Shown: positions 27,028-38,536, numbered from the stretch's first letter. The stretch is DNA of 64,000 bases from Stercorarius parasiticus (GCA_013396915.1 VWZL01002043.1:1-64000), one strand, 5' to 3'. Numbers and translations: made by a program. The notes: generated from the sequence alone by a model not told the origin.

Positions 27028-28364
27028 CAGTAGTCTCTATAAAATAAACCTCATTCTCCTTAGTATGAAAAGAGATTTTATGCCAAGACAACCCCAATTA
27101 CAGCTTAGGATGTCTTGTTAATGTAAACATACTTAACTGAAAGAATGAAGCAGGTTTTGCTGAAGTCTTTGTCCTTCTCTGGCATGAAGCATTCCTGAAG
27201 AACATCTTTAGATAGAAAGGTAACCTCCAGTCAACACAAAGTTCCTTGAAGTGCCCAGAGCAGTCCTTCCAGGCAGCTGAGCACTGGCAGGTCCAATTCA
27301 CCTTGGCAGGAATGAAGGACCCTCTCACACCCCCCAAATTGGGTGCTTATGGGAAAAAAATTCAAGTGATCTTTAGTTGCTCATAACTGGACCCAGATTT
27401 TCAAAAGAGCTCTTGTACAACCTAGGTGCCAGATGTGCATGAATTTTCAGGAGGACTCAGCAGAATGCCTTTTGAATAGAAAAAAAATGTCAAAAATTAA
27501 AGTAAAGCTCTCCTCAAAATCTGACCTCTGTGTCTTCTAATGCTTCCCATATGACTTGTGTTCCCTCACTGTAGGAGGCAAACAAAACAGAAATGGGGTT
27601 CTTCATGACAACAACAGATCTTACTTCCTCTCCTGCTTGTCTTGATTTTGTCTTCAGGTTGATTACTTTCTCACTCTGTGGAGTTGCTTGGTTGTGACTT
27701 CAAATGATTTACAAAGTGTCCAGCATAATGACTCACATGTTGAAGGCTGAGTAGTTTTCTATCAGCTTGATTTGTCCTGGCAGCCCATTGGTGCCATAGC
27801 CTAATAGCTTGGATACCTTCCAGCTGACTTTTCCATCTTTCTTTCAAGCATGTGTTTTGAACTTCAAACTGTGCCCTGGTCTTGTAGGGAAGAAAACTTT
27901 ACTTTTTTTTTACATTTTGCCACATTTAACAGCAACAAGGGTTTCTGAGGATTAAACATACAGGAAAGGAAATTAAGGGTTAAATCTAAGGCAGCAGTTA
28001 TTGGGAAAGGTCAGAAGTTCTGGTTCTCCCAACAGCTGAGCAAAACCACAAGTGTTAGGAGGAGACCCGCTCTGAGGTCTGATGCCATCTTTCTGTCTCA
28101 CCCACTGACAACCCTCAACACAAGTTGTATCTCATTTTTGCCTGTCATGGAGAACAATCCTTTTTTACTTCCCTCTCCCCCACCCCCCCTTTTTTATGTT
28201 TGTTTGTTTTTTCTTTTAGTATATTATATCAAAGTTTAGCCAATACTTTTATGGTGTAGGTTTCCATGATCAATAACAACAAACATGATGAGAAAATGAG
28301 CAGCTGTCCTTCCATGCCCAAGAGCAAGTGTCTGCCAGGAAGCGCACGAGGCTACTGGTGGGTA
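26985..28364 (-). other. CD28: Probable CD28 3' UTR
   Basis: Non-coding sequence directly after the CD28 stop, about 1.35 kb, reaching the first AATAAA hexamers on the coding strand at 27027-27022 and 27008-27003. A weaker CATAAA followed by a G-rich run lies only about 160 bases after the stop (near 28180-28205) and could give a short isoform. AU-rich ATTTA elements are sparse. The end is inferred from signals only. Confidence 0.5.
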
Positions 28365-28505
28365 TCATGGCTGCCAGGACCGATATGCGGTGTAGTCTCG
28401 TGTTGGTGCATAGGATGGGTAACCCTTGTTCTTCTGGTACGGTGGGTGCCGGGGAGTCATGTTCATGTAGTCACTCTGATGGTACATATTCTTTTTGGAT
28501 TTTTG
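28365..28505 (-). CDS. CD28: CD28 coding exon 4: cytoplasmic tail
   Basis: 141 bases encoding residues 173-218 and TGA at 28367-28365. The acceptor is CTCCCACAG|CAA. The tail starts with a basic juxtamembrane patch (KSKK) and then SDYMNM (Y185), the phosphotyrosine site for PI3K p85 and Grb2/Gads. It continues with a PRHPP proline motif (190-194), YPSYAPTRDY (201-210) and the end AYRSWQP. Tyrosines at 180, 185, 195, 201, 204, 210 and 213 are available. Human CD28 has PYAPP where this protein has SYAPT. Confidence 0.95.
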   Translation of the reverse strand, partial: QKSKKNMYHQSDYMNMTPRHPPYQKNKGYPSYAPTRDYTAYRSWQP

Positions 28506-31500
28506 CTGTGGGAGAAGGGGGAAGAGAAGTGTGAAAACTTTTCTGCAATTAGTCTGCCTCACCTGGGGCGATCATTCAAAAAGGGAGAAGAAGAAAGGGA
28601 ACAGGGTTCCTTTGAGCAGAGGGCTTTTGACTGTTAATGGCTTTGATTAAGTTTCCTTCTTTGAATTAACAAACTGTCTCACCCAACTCTCATATTAACT
28701 GCCGACAGTTCTGGCCCTAGGTCCTGGTTCAGGGAAGCAGTCATATTTATAAGGCAGCCTCAGGTTTAAATACATTTACAGAGGAATTAGAACACATGTT
28801 CTCATAAAATAATCTATGGAATTTGCCCGACCTGAATGTAGGTCTCCAGTTTATCTGCTGAGAGATTTACAGTGCTAGTTCCCCAGGTAAAGGAATGCTG
28901 CAAACCAAGGATACAAACTGATGCCTCTCACCATCAATTCTCAGCTGTGGAATGACTCAGCAGAAGCAATATTGTCTGAGAAGTGAAGGCTGTCCTCATT
29001 TATTAGGAGGAAAAAAGAAATTAGCTTAATTCAAACAAAGAGCAGGAAAAATCAGCCCAGGCTCTGTGTATCATGGTTTGCCTACCATTTACAGCAGTAA
29101 CGCACGATGTATATGTTGTTCTGAGCTTTCCTTCAAGGGGAAAAGAATCAGAGCTGATATTAATCTTTTATCTGTCTTACTATCTGGGCTTCAAAAATCT
29201 CATTTCTACTGTTGAATTCCTGCCATATAATGCCCCTGTGAGACAAGGAAAGCATCCTCTCTTTCAGAACTGGGAGCAGCAGAAGACAGGTGAAATAGTT
29301 TGCCTATAATCATAGAGCAAGTTTGTGGCCACAGCAGCATTTGAACCTCTGACTGCTGCAGGCTGGGCACAAGGTTGGTGGTTTTGTGTAGCTGAAGGTT
29401 TTATTGATCAGGGGCTAGGTAAAGTGCTTCCATGCTTTTTCCTTAATACTGATCATACCTTCTTTTGCAGTCTCCTTTTTACTCCTTAAGTTTCCTTCCT
29501 CTGTACATAAATATTTGTGTATGCTGCAATGTACTTGTGATGCTGTGGAATTGGAGGAGCTTTGTATTAGAAAATCTGATGGCTGAATTATGCTGTACAT
29601 GCAGAGTGGGGCAGTTACTATGAAACATTTTAAGCTTTTTTAATATTGATGTTATATATATGCAAGATGTTTAAGTTACATACTGCTTAAGCCATGCAAT
29701 GCAGTTGATGCATGTAAATCATTAGATAAAAAAGCTTTACCTGTATGTGTTTATCTCCATAATATAGGATTTTTAATTCACCTAAGAGGTAATTTTGCAC
29801 AAGAGAAAGACATTTTGCTAGCATGAGTGAATGCTGGACTGTTATGGGATCAAAGACTGGTACCTTTGGAGAGGAAAGCAGTTTTCCTCCAGGGAAGGCA
29901 CTGTATGAAAACAGATAAATCTTTAGCTGCTTTCAGGAACTCAAGTGAAACAGGCTTGCCATAGCTGTCAAGTATCATATTTTAGGACCTTTTTTTACAA
30001 TTCACAATGTCATCTAGGCAGCTGTATTTACATTCAGCAACACTCTAAATCCATCCACACTCCGAGTACATATTATCAGGAGAATACCGCCACCAGCAGC
30101 AATAACAGCAGGTAAAAACTGCTGCAGCAAACAGCACGTGTCACAATGCAGCCTTGTCCCTCTTGCTAGGGGCAGACGTGTTAGTACCAAAGTGTGTAGC
30201 CATTAGGTACCAAACGAATATAGCAGCAAGAAAATGGTTCTGATTGTAAATGATGGATTCAAAGCTACAGTATCTCATCAGGGCATAGCACTGTAATGCC
30301 AGCAGCTGTTTGCTGTAATCCTCTCAGCACTCCTAGGAGTTGGCCTCGACAATAAGGCACAAAGAAGGACCACTTAACCTGCCTTTACATTTTTCTATGG
30401 CGATGCCCCATTTGATTGTTTTCCATCAGAAATAGCCATATATTGAGCAAGTGTATTTTTGTGAAACACTTAACAGATCTCAAGCTTCAGCTAGCAGTGA
30501 GAGTGGCTTTCTGTATACAGGCAACACTTAACCTGTCAGGGACTCCGGGTTCTTTATACAGGCTACCTCGTAAATGTGTTGAAAAATTGCTATTTAACGC
30601 CAAACATACAGGGGAAAGGCAGAGTGCAAGGAACAGAGCTCTCTAAGGTCATTGGTCAAGTCTTTCCCATGTGGTGTAAGTAGTGTAAATCAGCTCTGGG
30701 AGATCACAATCCTAAGACTTGTCTAGTAAGATGTCCTCCTGCTGCCTCTGCATCATGGCTCACTCTCTCTTTACTCCAGCAGGCAGAACTGGATGTGACC
30801 TGGGCCAGCCAACTCTCCAGAGAAATTAGAAAGCAAAAATAATAAGCCATAAGACTGTCTCAGCTTTCTTAGGGTTAATGTGCAGAAGCAGACGAGGGAC
30901 TACTGAGATCCCCATGCTCCTTTTCCCTTGCAGTTGAGCGGCCAGAAATATTGGGTACTTGAGGGAATTGCTGGATAGGCACAAGACATTGGTGCAGATG
31001 GTCTGGGGCCAACTGAGGGTTCCCTAAAGGTTGTTTTACTGTAGGTGAGCTCCTAATGTCAGTATAGTCTCAAAGGGATTTGCCAGGAATGCTTGTACTA
31101 GATTTCCCTGACAGGGACAACTGCAGAGCTAGAGACACTGTGCCAGTGTTGCTGGTGTGCAGGGCACTGCCAACACTATGGCTTTACTGTTAGCTTTAGG
31201 ATTCTACTGCAGAGCCCCGGCTGCCCACCTGGAGAGCATTTGGTGTTTCAACTCATTTGGGGCATAGCGTGGGTGTGCATATATGGCTGGGGTGACGAAG
31301 CACTGTGATCCTGAAGTGAGGGGTGTCGGTGAGTTTGTGATACAAGTGGCAAGTGTAGCCTGAGAAATGAACTAGGGACAAAGAGCATACAGAGCAAAAG
31401 GAAACAGTAGTTTCTTACCCAATAGTTAATAAAAACTGCGGTTATTAGCATACTGTAGAAAGCAAGAACTCCAGTCACTGCCACCATAATCCACAAAGGA

Positions 31501-34500
31501 ATTTCTTGTCTTTGGATGGGTGTCTCTTTAAAGAAAAGAACAAAGAAAACTTTAAGTACATGAGAGCAAACACCTCAATCTCTGCTTATTTACTCCTTGT
31601 TCCAATGTGCCATTTATATTAATCATCCCTTTAAGATGTCTTCTTCAGGACATCAGTCGCAAGAATATGGTTTTACCAGGCAATTCAACTTTTTTTTTTT
31701 TTTTAAGGAAACAAACTGCCTCTAGTAGTCATGTAGGGAGTGGATAGGGAGGATAGGGGGGATACTGGCCTACAGAGATTTCCCGTCTTACCTTTCACGT
31801 GAATGACGGTCCCGTTGCTCTTCTCATTGTAGACATATGGGGGTGGATACATGGCCTCGATTTTGCAGAAGTAGATGTCAGTTTGGCTGGCACTCATATT
31901 CCAAAGACTGAAAATTACTTTGTCTTTATCATGAATCCCCTGGCAGTTGAATTCTTTATTTGAATTACTGCTAGTTTTGGTTGTATTCCATGAAATAAAG
32001 CAAACTTCAACTGCACTGTCCGTTCCTTTGTGCAGCGAAGCTCGAAATTCCTTCCCTGTTCCATTGTATGTGTAGTTGCAGACTAGAGTTGCAGTTTTGT
32101 TAGCTACAGTGAGCAAAGGACGCTGAGACACTAAAATCTTGTTTTCTGGAAGGGAGGGGAGGGGAGAAAGTGAGAAAAACACTTGTTTATAAAATACAGT
32201 ATGAGACTTCAGAACCACACATCCTCCCGTGCAACTCTTCTCCGTATCTCCTGCTGACACTCGCTACTAGGCAGTATGTAACCAAGCTCCAGAAGCAGTT
32301 TCTCACAGGAGCTCTTCTTGCAGCAGCCCCCCTCTATATAAATAATTATATAGTCAGTAGGGGACACTGTGAGGTCAAGAGTGTTTTTCTTCAGAGTTAG
32401 AACACTAGTACACGAAGTGGCCCATGTGATTAAGATTTAACGTCAGGGCTCAGAAGGCTACTCTGTGTGTGTGTATATATAAGGCCACGTTAGTCTATCC
32501 TTTCCTTAGCAAGCAGATTCCCTGGGGGACATTATGGAGTGCAAATACTGTGAATTAAATGCTTCGTTTAGCAGTCAGATAAGAGAATATTATTTATGCA
32601 TTTGCTTTTTAATCCAAGGAGGAGACACGAAAAGTTTGCAGGTCGAATTTGCTGAACCATTTAAAGGGTTTGGACCTTGGATGATGAGCACTAAAAGCAT
32701 GAATTGCTATCATTTTAATGTAAAATAAGTAATTTCTCTAGCTAGCAGCTGTAGTAGATTCTTAATCTCTCAAAGGACTCAGGAGCTGACTAATTTGACA
32801 CCGCATTGGCACTTAGCACTTGAATGGCTTGCAAAAAGACACATCACACAAAGGTATAATTCAATTTGGATTGACCGGACTGATACATAAACAGGAAATG
32901 TTTTCTGACATGTAGACCTCTGTGCTAGCATCTGCCAAACAATGAAACACTGCAAGGACTATGCAGAAAGACGACTTCTTCCAAGAAAACTCATCCTGTA
33001 CAAATCAGGCCCTACTTTTCAAATGCCGATTCGTAAGTAAAGAGGAAGGGAGTTTTGGCTTTTAAGCTAGGAACTTGCCAGAACTACAGACAGCCCTTTT
33101 GTGTGTGTATATGACTGCGTAAGTCTTCATGCAAGCTCAGCTCATACAGCTCTTAGTAGCCTTTTATAGATCCCTGAGAATTGCTGTGGTTGTGAGAATG
33201 ACAATTGTATCTCTTGTCCTCAAAATCTGCTGCAAAACTTATACTCTTTCTACTTAATCCATATGAGAGACTTAAAAAAGGCTAGTCAGGGAAATGGAGT
33301 GGGAAGCAGGCCAGATCCAGAATGCCAGACAACAAGTATTTCACCATGTTTAACAATATTTAGGACCAAATGGATACATTTAGTATGTTCACACCTGCAC
33401 GAGAAGATGGAGTACCCCAAACTCTTGAGTAGGATACTCCTTTGGGATGAACGCGATACAGAGGGTAAAGTAAACACAAAGAGATGCATGAGATGGCCAG
33501 GACTAGTGGTAGGGTGTGGGCAGTAAAAACAACCCACGGCTAGCAGGTTCTCCAGTTACCAGCCCAACCCATGAAACCACTGAAGTTGTTCATTTTCTCA
33601 CTGAAAGCCTTGTTTACCAGCCCTCTCCTCTCATGAGAGCAGGAAGATATGAGACAGGGAATGCTCTACTGCCTTGTCTTTAGCAAAGAAAGATTATAGT
33701 CCATCTTCCTTCTGTCTCTTTGTTCAAGATAGCGTGGAGGGTGGAGCAGAGCTTGTCACAGCCCTGAAATTCCATGTTTTCAGGAAACCCAAACACTGTG
33801 AAACTTTGTTTTAATGAAGGATGAGTGTTTCCAGGCTTTCCAGCAGAAAGAGACACGTTATCTTGGAATCCTGATACTAAGCAGCAGATTAATAACAGAC
33901 AGGGCGGGTTTCTGCTGGAGGTGCTGCCTGTGGTGAATTTTCATCGAAATGAAGACATTTCAGCAAAACACTTCAGTTTCATCGAATCAGCATTTTCCGA
34001 CAAAAGCTCTCACATAGGCTGATAAGGCATTCTAGTAAGGGGTGAGGTTTGGATTCCACCCCTTTAGACAAGGTATTTGGTCATATTTTTTTGGCCAGAA
34101 AATGGATCTTTGGCCTAAATGGCAACGTGCAAGTCCGCGTTAGAATTGTTCTACCTTTACCACAGCAGAATTCTACACATCTCATTTGAGACAGAGTTTA
34201 TTCTTCTGATTTGCACTGTAGCAGTGCGCACCACTACAACCCTGATTGTCAAAGGGACCGACTACCCCTTCAGAAGAGACCTTTTCTGTCTCAGAGTTTA
34301 CAACCGAAATAGGCATCCTGGAACAGACACTTGCAAAAGCATTATACTTCAGAAAAACGCTTGCTTGCTTTTCACTGTAAGTACTTAAAGAAAACTAATG
34401 TTTATTGCTCAGCCTGATCAGATTTTTGCTATGGCCAGAGGAAAGACAAAGAACACTGAAAATCTCATCACTGAGGGACCACCTTAAAATGTTATTCTGA

Positions 34501-37500
34501 CTCATCTGCAGACCCCTATGGTTTACCCCCACCTTCTGCTGTTGTCAGCTAATCTGAATTCCTGATGTTTAGTACATAGCTTCATGCTTTGAGCTCCGCT
34601 ATTTAACTACAGCTTTGGACTATTTATGTCCCTGCCATGGTATTGTGCTAAATGGCAACCAGTCTCTTTTGATACACCCACCTAAAAAAATAAGTTCCTT
34701 CAACTTATTTCCACCTCTTGGATTTATGGTCCAGTCTGTTAGCCTTGGCATGCAGGCAGGGTGTTGATAACCCAGCCCCATGCTGCTATTAGGATGCAGG
34801 CTGGCCGAGCAGTGAGAAAAAATTTATTTGTGGATCATTAAATGAAGACTGCTCCTACATGATTTAAGCTAAGCACCCAAATCCGTTTTCAGAAAGTGGG
34901 TCTACTAGTTCAGATCTAAAGACTGAGGGAGATCTTTTGGTTTTCATTTATAGGAACTAATTAGCACCACATGAATTGGCTGGGCTGCGATGCCAGCAGG
35001 GGCAAGGCAGGCTTACCCCACAGGCATGTTAGACAGGCCCTGTTCTCATCCTCCTCCTCCGGCCTTGGATTTTCCTTCAATTGAAGAAAGTCAGTCATGC
35101 CAAAATGTGTATTAGTTTCGTGGGGAAAACAGAATAAGGCCAAACATCCTTTACTTCACTTGTGATCTGAATAGGATTTGATTATATTCTTAGTAGGATC
35201 TGGACCATTCTGAGCAAACATGGGCTGAGGCTGCTTTTGCCTTCACAGAGACAGTTTTTCTCGTAAGTGTCACTTTGGGTTTGTTAAAATGGTGAAACTC
35301 TGAAACATTTAGTATGTGTTTCCATTAGTGTATGCTTTCCCCTAAATAGGGTTATGATTGCCATTTCCAGAGCTGTGTTCAGTCACGCCGCATAGTAATA
35401 AATATCTGTATCTTGGCTTTACCCAGCCAAGAAAATGGCAGTTATGAAAAATCATTGTCTACAGTTTCAAAAAGCTGTGAAGTCCAAAAATGTAAAATCA
35501 CTTAAGTCAGTTTGCACAGGCTGCAAGCTCTCTCAGGATCTTAGGATTTATATGCAATGGTGTGTAAGATCTCTAAACATTTGTTAAACTTTTTATACCT
35601 TATTTGTCATGCTAGACATTTGTTAAAATCACATGTGAGGGTTTTTTGCATCATGAAAAAAAAAAGCCATCCATATATAATATCCATAAAATACTGACTC
35701 TCTAATCATGGACCCCTGATGCAAGCAAAACTTCATTGAAGTTTTGTTTTCTTTCTTTCTTATTTGCCAAGAAAGTGAAATAGAGACGACAAAGTACGGA
35801 AAGTAACTATTTTGAAGGGTTTTTTTCCCAGAACTTCCCATGAATCATCATCAGCTATTGGAAAAAATATTCTGCTAAAAATATTTTGTACTCTCCTTTC
35901 TTTTCTTTTCTATGCCAGTTGACTCCAAGAAGCTATTTGCCAGAGCAAGGAATCTGGTATAAATTGGGATTTCTATAAGCACAATAAGGAAATGGCTCAC
36001 TTAAGTCCCTGGAGGAACAGGGGAAAACCTGAAGGGAGTTTATTTAATCCACAAACAGAAAGCCACACAGCCATGTTACAAACAAAGCTCTTCCCTTTTT
36101 GCTGCTGCTGGTCTGTTGTTCAATCGCCTTCACTCTTCTTTCACAGGTACAAGGGTCTTTCTCTTTTACTTTGGTTTTAGGTCACCCAGCTGTGTGCATA
36201 ATGTGCAGCTGGAGGGATCTGCCCCTTCTAGCCGTTACAGATGTGCTTTCTGCTAATCTTTCCTACTTCGGTGTGAGTACTGCAGGAAGCATAGTACTAA
36301 AGCCCAGGTGACACTCTTTCTTTAATCAAACCCAGTGTGAGCATAGGGGTTTTTCTTGTCAGTTTGTGATATTTTTTATTTTTTTTAAAAAACAAGAATT
36401 TGTTGATGTCATCCTAATTTCGGCTAACCTTGCCTCATACACCTTCTGCGTTCTGGTAACCTTAGTGGGTTAGAGGTTGATTTTTAACACCCAGAGACCA
36501 TAAGCCAGAAGGTTATGCGCATAGTAAAAAGATGAGGTAATTTGAGGTATGCTGCAGTGGGAACCCACTTGTATTACTTATTTCACAAAATACATGGGGC
36601 AGGAAACTTGATCTAGTTGCTTCTCTGACAGACCATAGCAAGGTAATTATTTTGCCAACAAAAAGGTGGGAAACAGGTACTTTGTAAATGTTAGTGTTCA
36701 TGCAAAAGGGAAATGAACAAACTGATCTTTAAGTCCCTTTCTGTGATTCAGACTCAACCTGCAGCACTCGCTGGTATAGTCTAACAGCAGCAGAATGGGA
36801 CAAATTCTGTTGTCTTCCCCAAAACAAAATACCTGAGAGCTATACTACGCTTTGTGTCTTGAAAAAATCCTGCAGGGTTTTGACCTGCCTTAATGTTTTC
36901 CATGTACTAAGGATCAATCATCTCAATCAAAATGAAGAGAAGAGGTGGAGAAAAGGTATGGGTAAAAGATGAGAGCCCTGAGAAGCAAGTGACCTCATGT
37001 GCTTCTCTTCAAGCAGTTGAATAGTCTTAGTGAAGCTATTGGAGAAACTCAAGTTCTTCATGCAAAACCAGCGTTTAAATGTCTGTAGAGTCACAGCATA
37101 ACCCCTGTGTCTGATAACCACACACTGTATTTTATTTCGTTGCAATTCAAAGGAGTTGCTTAAAAGCTGTACACACCTCATGGAAAAGTTTTTAAAACTG
37201 TTAACCCATGGCTGATACTTATCCCCTCTCCTGGGGATCAGTGCCTTCTCTGACAAGCCAGGGGCCCGCTGTGGAAATAATTATGGTATTGCAAATACAG
37301 ACTTACAAACATGGGCAAAGGACAAGGAAGAGAAAGCCTATGATTGCTTAAAGAAATGTAGATCGTGGTGTCGTGCAAATTACAATGCCTTCACTGAGGA
37401 AAAGAATCATAGAAAAATGAGGCAGAAATAAGGAAAAATAGATTCAATAGTATCTCTCATATTAGAAAAGAAACTCTTTAAAGATGTTCTGTATGTGAAA

Positions 37501-38536
37501 AGTTTTGTACTGGAAAACAGACTTTTGTTCCTCTTTGTAACTTCTCTGTAAAATACAAACCACTGATATTTGGAGAAGACCCAATAACAACAGCTCACAG
37601 TCCAGCGGTTTGAAAAATTATCTGTTTTAAGATTATCCTAGAAAAAGCCCTCATCCCTTGCTTTGCTTTGCATTTTGATGTACTCCTTGGAAAGACGTGT
37701 TAGCTCTGAACATCTGAACACTGCATCAGCAAGACAACATCCAGGCAAAATACCCTCAGCTGCAACAACTGAAGGTTCGGAAAGATTCACTAAGACTCAG
37801 GATTTCAAAATCACAAACAGACATTTTTTGTTGTTGAAGATCTTTTCAGAAAGAAGCTAGGTATCTACTAAGCATCAATAAACTACTAAACAATGCAAAA
37901 TTCAGAAACTCAGCAATTCCCATCCTCCCCTCTTTGAGCTCAGTAAGCAACTCTGCTTTTGGTCCTTTTATTTGCTATTTCTGTGAAGATGTGGGTGGGC
38001 TCAGCTCTGCAGCCCATCACACCGAGCCAGGCTACAGTGGGACCTGGAGCTTTGCACAGGGGACTTGGGGGTGGTGGAGAGGCTGCCCCAAGAGAGGCAC
38101 TGGCACCAGGTCTGCTCACCCCCCTGCCCCCCAAGAGAAGGCACTTGCGAGCAAAATTTGTAAAGCCTGGGGGGAAAAGTGAAATAAACCCTCTGCTATC
38201 TATGCATGCAATTTCCAAACGCATCTAAAGAGGAGTCAAATTAAAAGAAAGCTCTTGGGTCTTATCTTGGAGGGATGCTTGTGGCAGGATAAAAATCAGC
38301 CTCTTAGTTATATCAAGTTGATCCATGTGCAGTCTTAGCAGCATGCTCTGTCTCTCCCCTTTCATCCAAACAGAATAATTTGTGCAAAATCACTTCAAAG
38401 CTGGACCAGACCTTCTCCCTCCTGATGATCAAAGTGAGGAAAAGCAGTGGAAAGGATTGAAATGTGGGGGGGGTTTGTTACCTGTTACATCAGCAGTGGG
38501 GATGAAGCAGAGCACCACGAGGATCCCCAGGAGCAT
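28365..38536 (-). CDS. CD28: CD28 T-cell co-stimulatory receptor (four coding exons, spliced)
   Basis: Type I membrane receptor of T cells that binds CD80/CD86 and gives the second activation signal. Joining 38536-38482, 32145-31792, 31525-31419 and 28505-28365 gives 218 codons plus TGA, in frame through every GT-AG junction; human CD28 has 220 residues. Order: signal peptide 1 to about 18; IgV domain about 20-136 with paired cysteines 41/112 and 67/86; ligand-binding MYPPPY at 117-122; six N-glycosylation sequons (N34, N42, N46, N72, N101, N129); a stalk of about ten residues; transmembrane segment about 147-171 with Y160xxxxT165; tail with Y185-MNM (PI3K/Grb2 site) and ending in WQP as I recall for chicken. 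Start chosen at 38536: it opens the hydrophobic signal peptide and has A at -3. Odd: no stalk cysteine and no exact PYAP. MYPPPY also occurs in CTLA4, but YMNM (CTLA4 has YVKM) and the whole tail identify CD28. Confidence 0.97.
28506..31418 (-). other. CD28: CD28 intron 3
   Basis: 2,913 bases from GTAAGA at 31418 to CTCCCACAG at 28506. It holds a degenerate MIR-type SINE in the same orientation as CD28 (about 29175-29390). I saw no additional exon. Reading through the exon 3 donor stays open for about 56 codons without any recognisable motif. Confidence 0.9.
29175..29390 (-). repeat. MIR-type CORE-SINE, degenerate
   Basis: Read on the minus strand it follows the MIR plan: a tRNA-derived head (GAGGTTCAAATGCTGCTGTG), then a diverged CORE segment, then the region corresponding to cacaggggcatt-ta. 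On the plus strand the diagnostic parts are a run like 'gaaatagtttgcctataatcatagagcaag' split by few changes from the MIR 'gtaacttgcccaaggtcacacagc' block. It lies in CD28 intron 3. Confidence 0.65.
31419..31525 (-). CDS. CD28: CD28 coding exon 3: stalk and transmembrane segment
   Basis: 107 bases encoding residues 137-172. The acceptor is TTCTTTAAAG|AGA, chosen because it completes the split Glu codon and gives ETPIQ, as I recall for chicken CD28. The donor is TTGG|GTAAGA. Residues 137-146 form a very short stalk without cysteine. Residues from about 147 form one hydrophobic helix containing YSMLIT (160-165), equivalent to the YxxxxT transmembrane dimer motif of mammalian CD28. The exon ends with Trp172 next to the basic juxtamembrane residues of exon 4. 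Confidence 0.94.
31526..31791 (-). other. CD28: CD28 intron 2 (only 266 bp)
   Basis: Runs from GTAAGA at 31791 to TTTAAAG at 31526. It is short enough for frequent retention. Reading on from exon 2, the frame stays open for 29 residues including one cysteine, then stops at TAA (31705-31703), followed at once by a 15-base A run on the coding strand. Confidence 0.92.
31690..31704. repeat. Short T homopolymer in CD28 intron 2
   Basis: Fifteen consecutive T on the plus strand (A on the CD28 strand), 88 bases past the exon 2 donor. Confidence 0.9.
31792..32145 (-). CDS. CD28: CD28 coding exon 2: IgV ectodomain
   Basis: 354 bases encoding residues 20-136, the whole IgV domain. The acceptor is CCCTTCCAG|AAA with a pyrimidine-rich tract, and the donor is AAAG|GTAAGA. 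The exon carries four cysteines (41, 67, 86, 112), the DIYFC F-strand motif, MYPPPY at 117-122 coded by bases near 31834-31852, and six N-X-S/T sequons. The stretch EFRASLHKG followed by DSAVEVC is the same in human CD28 as I recall it. This exon is the strongest single piece of evidence for the gene. Confidence 0.97.
32146..38481 (-). other. CD28: CD28 intron 1
   Basis: 6,336 bases from GTAACA at 38481 to CCCTTCCAG at 32146. It is AT-leaning and without a convincing exon; the open frames inside are short and show no domain. It contains a possible ancient interspersed repeat at about 34190-34335 and a nearby stretch at about 33950-34012 that also looks repeat-like. The size fits a large first intron likely to hold T-cell regulatory elements, but I cannot point to one. 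Confidence 0.88.
34190..34335 (+). repeat. Possible ancient amniote interspersed repeat
   Basis: The sequence runs TTGCACTGTAGCAGTGCGCA, then a run of CCAC/ACCCTGA, then AGAGACCTTTTCTGTCTCAG and AGTTTACAA. This order resembles an old repeat found in reptiles and birds ('tgtagcacctagaggcc...', '...agacagtccctgccc...agcttacaatc'). I know the pattern from general memory and cannot name the family with certainty. Confidence 0.35.
38482..38536 (-). CDS. CD28: CD28 coding exon 1: signal peptide
   Basis: 55 coding bases: start codon, 18 codons in all and the first base of codon 19. The peptide begins MLLGILVVLCF, a short strongly hydrophobic signal sequence. The donor reads ACAG|GTAACA, with the intron GT at 38481-38480. 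The split codon G|AA gives Glu when joined to exon 2. Five bases upstream the same frame is open back to a GTG at 38611, but there is no in-frame ATG there and those residues are not signal-like. The 5' UTR extends upstream by an unknown length. Confidence 0.93.

Noticed and set aside
28266..28637. 123-codon plus-strand open frame over CD28 exon 4
   Set aside because: It is the antisense shadow of the CD28 tail exon and shows no domain.
30290..30390. Possible fourth MIR fragment (antisense)
   Set aside because: Only two short blocks (TAATCCTCTCAGCACTCCTA and AAGGCACAAAGAAGG) resemble MIR; too weak to call.
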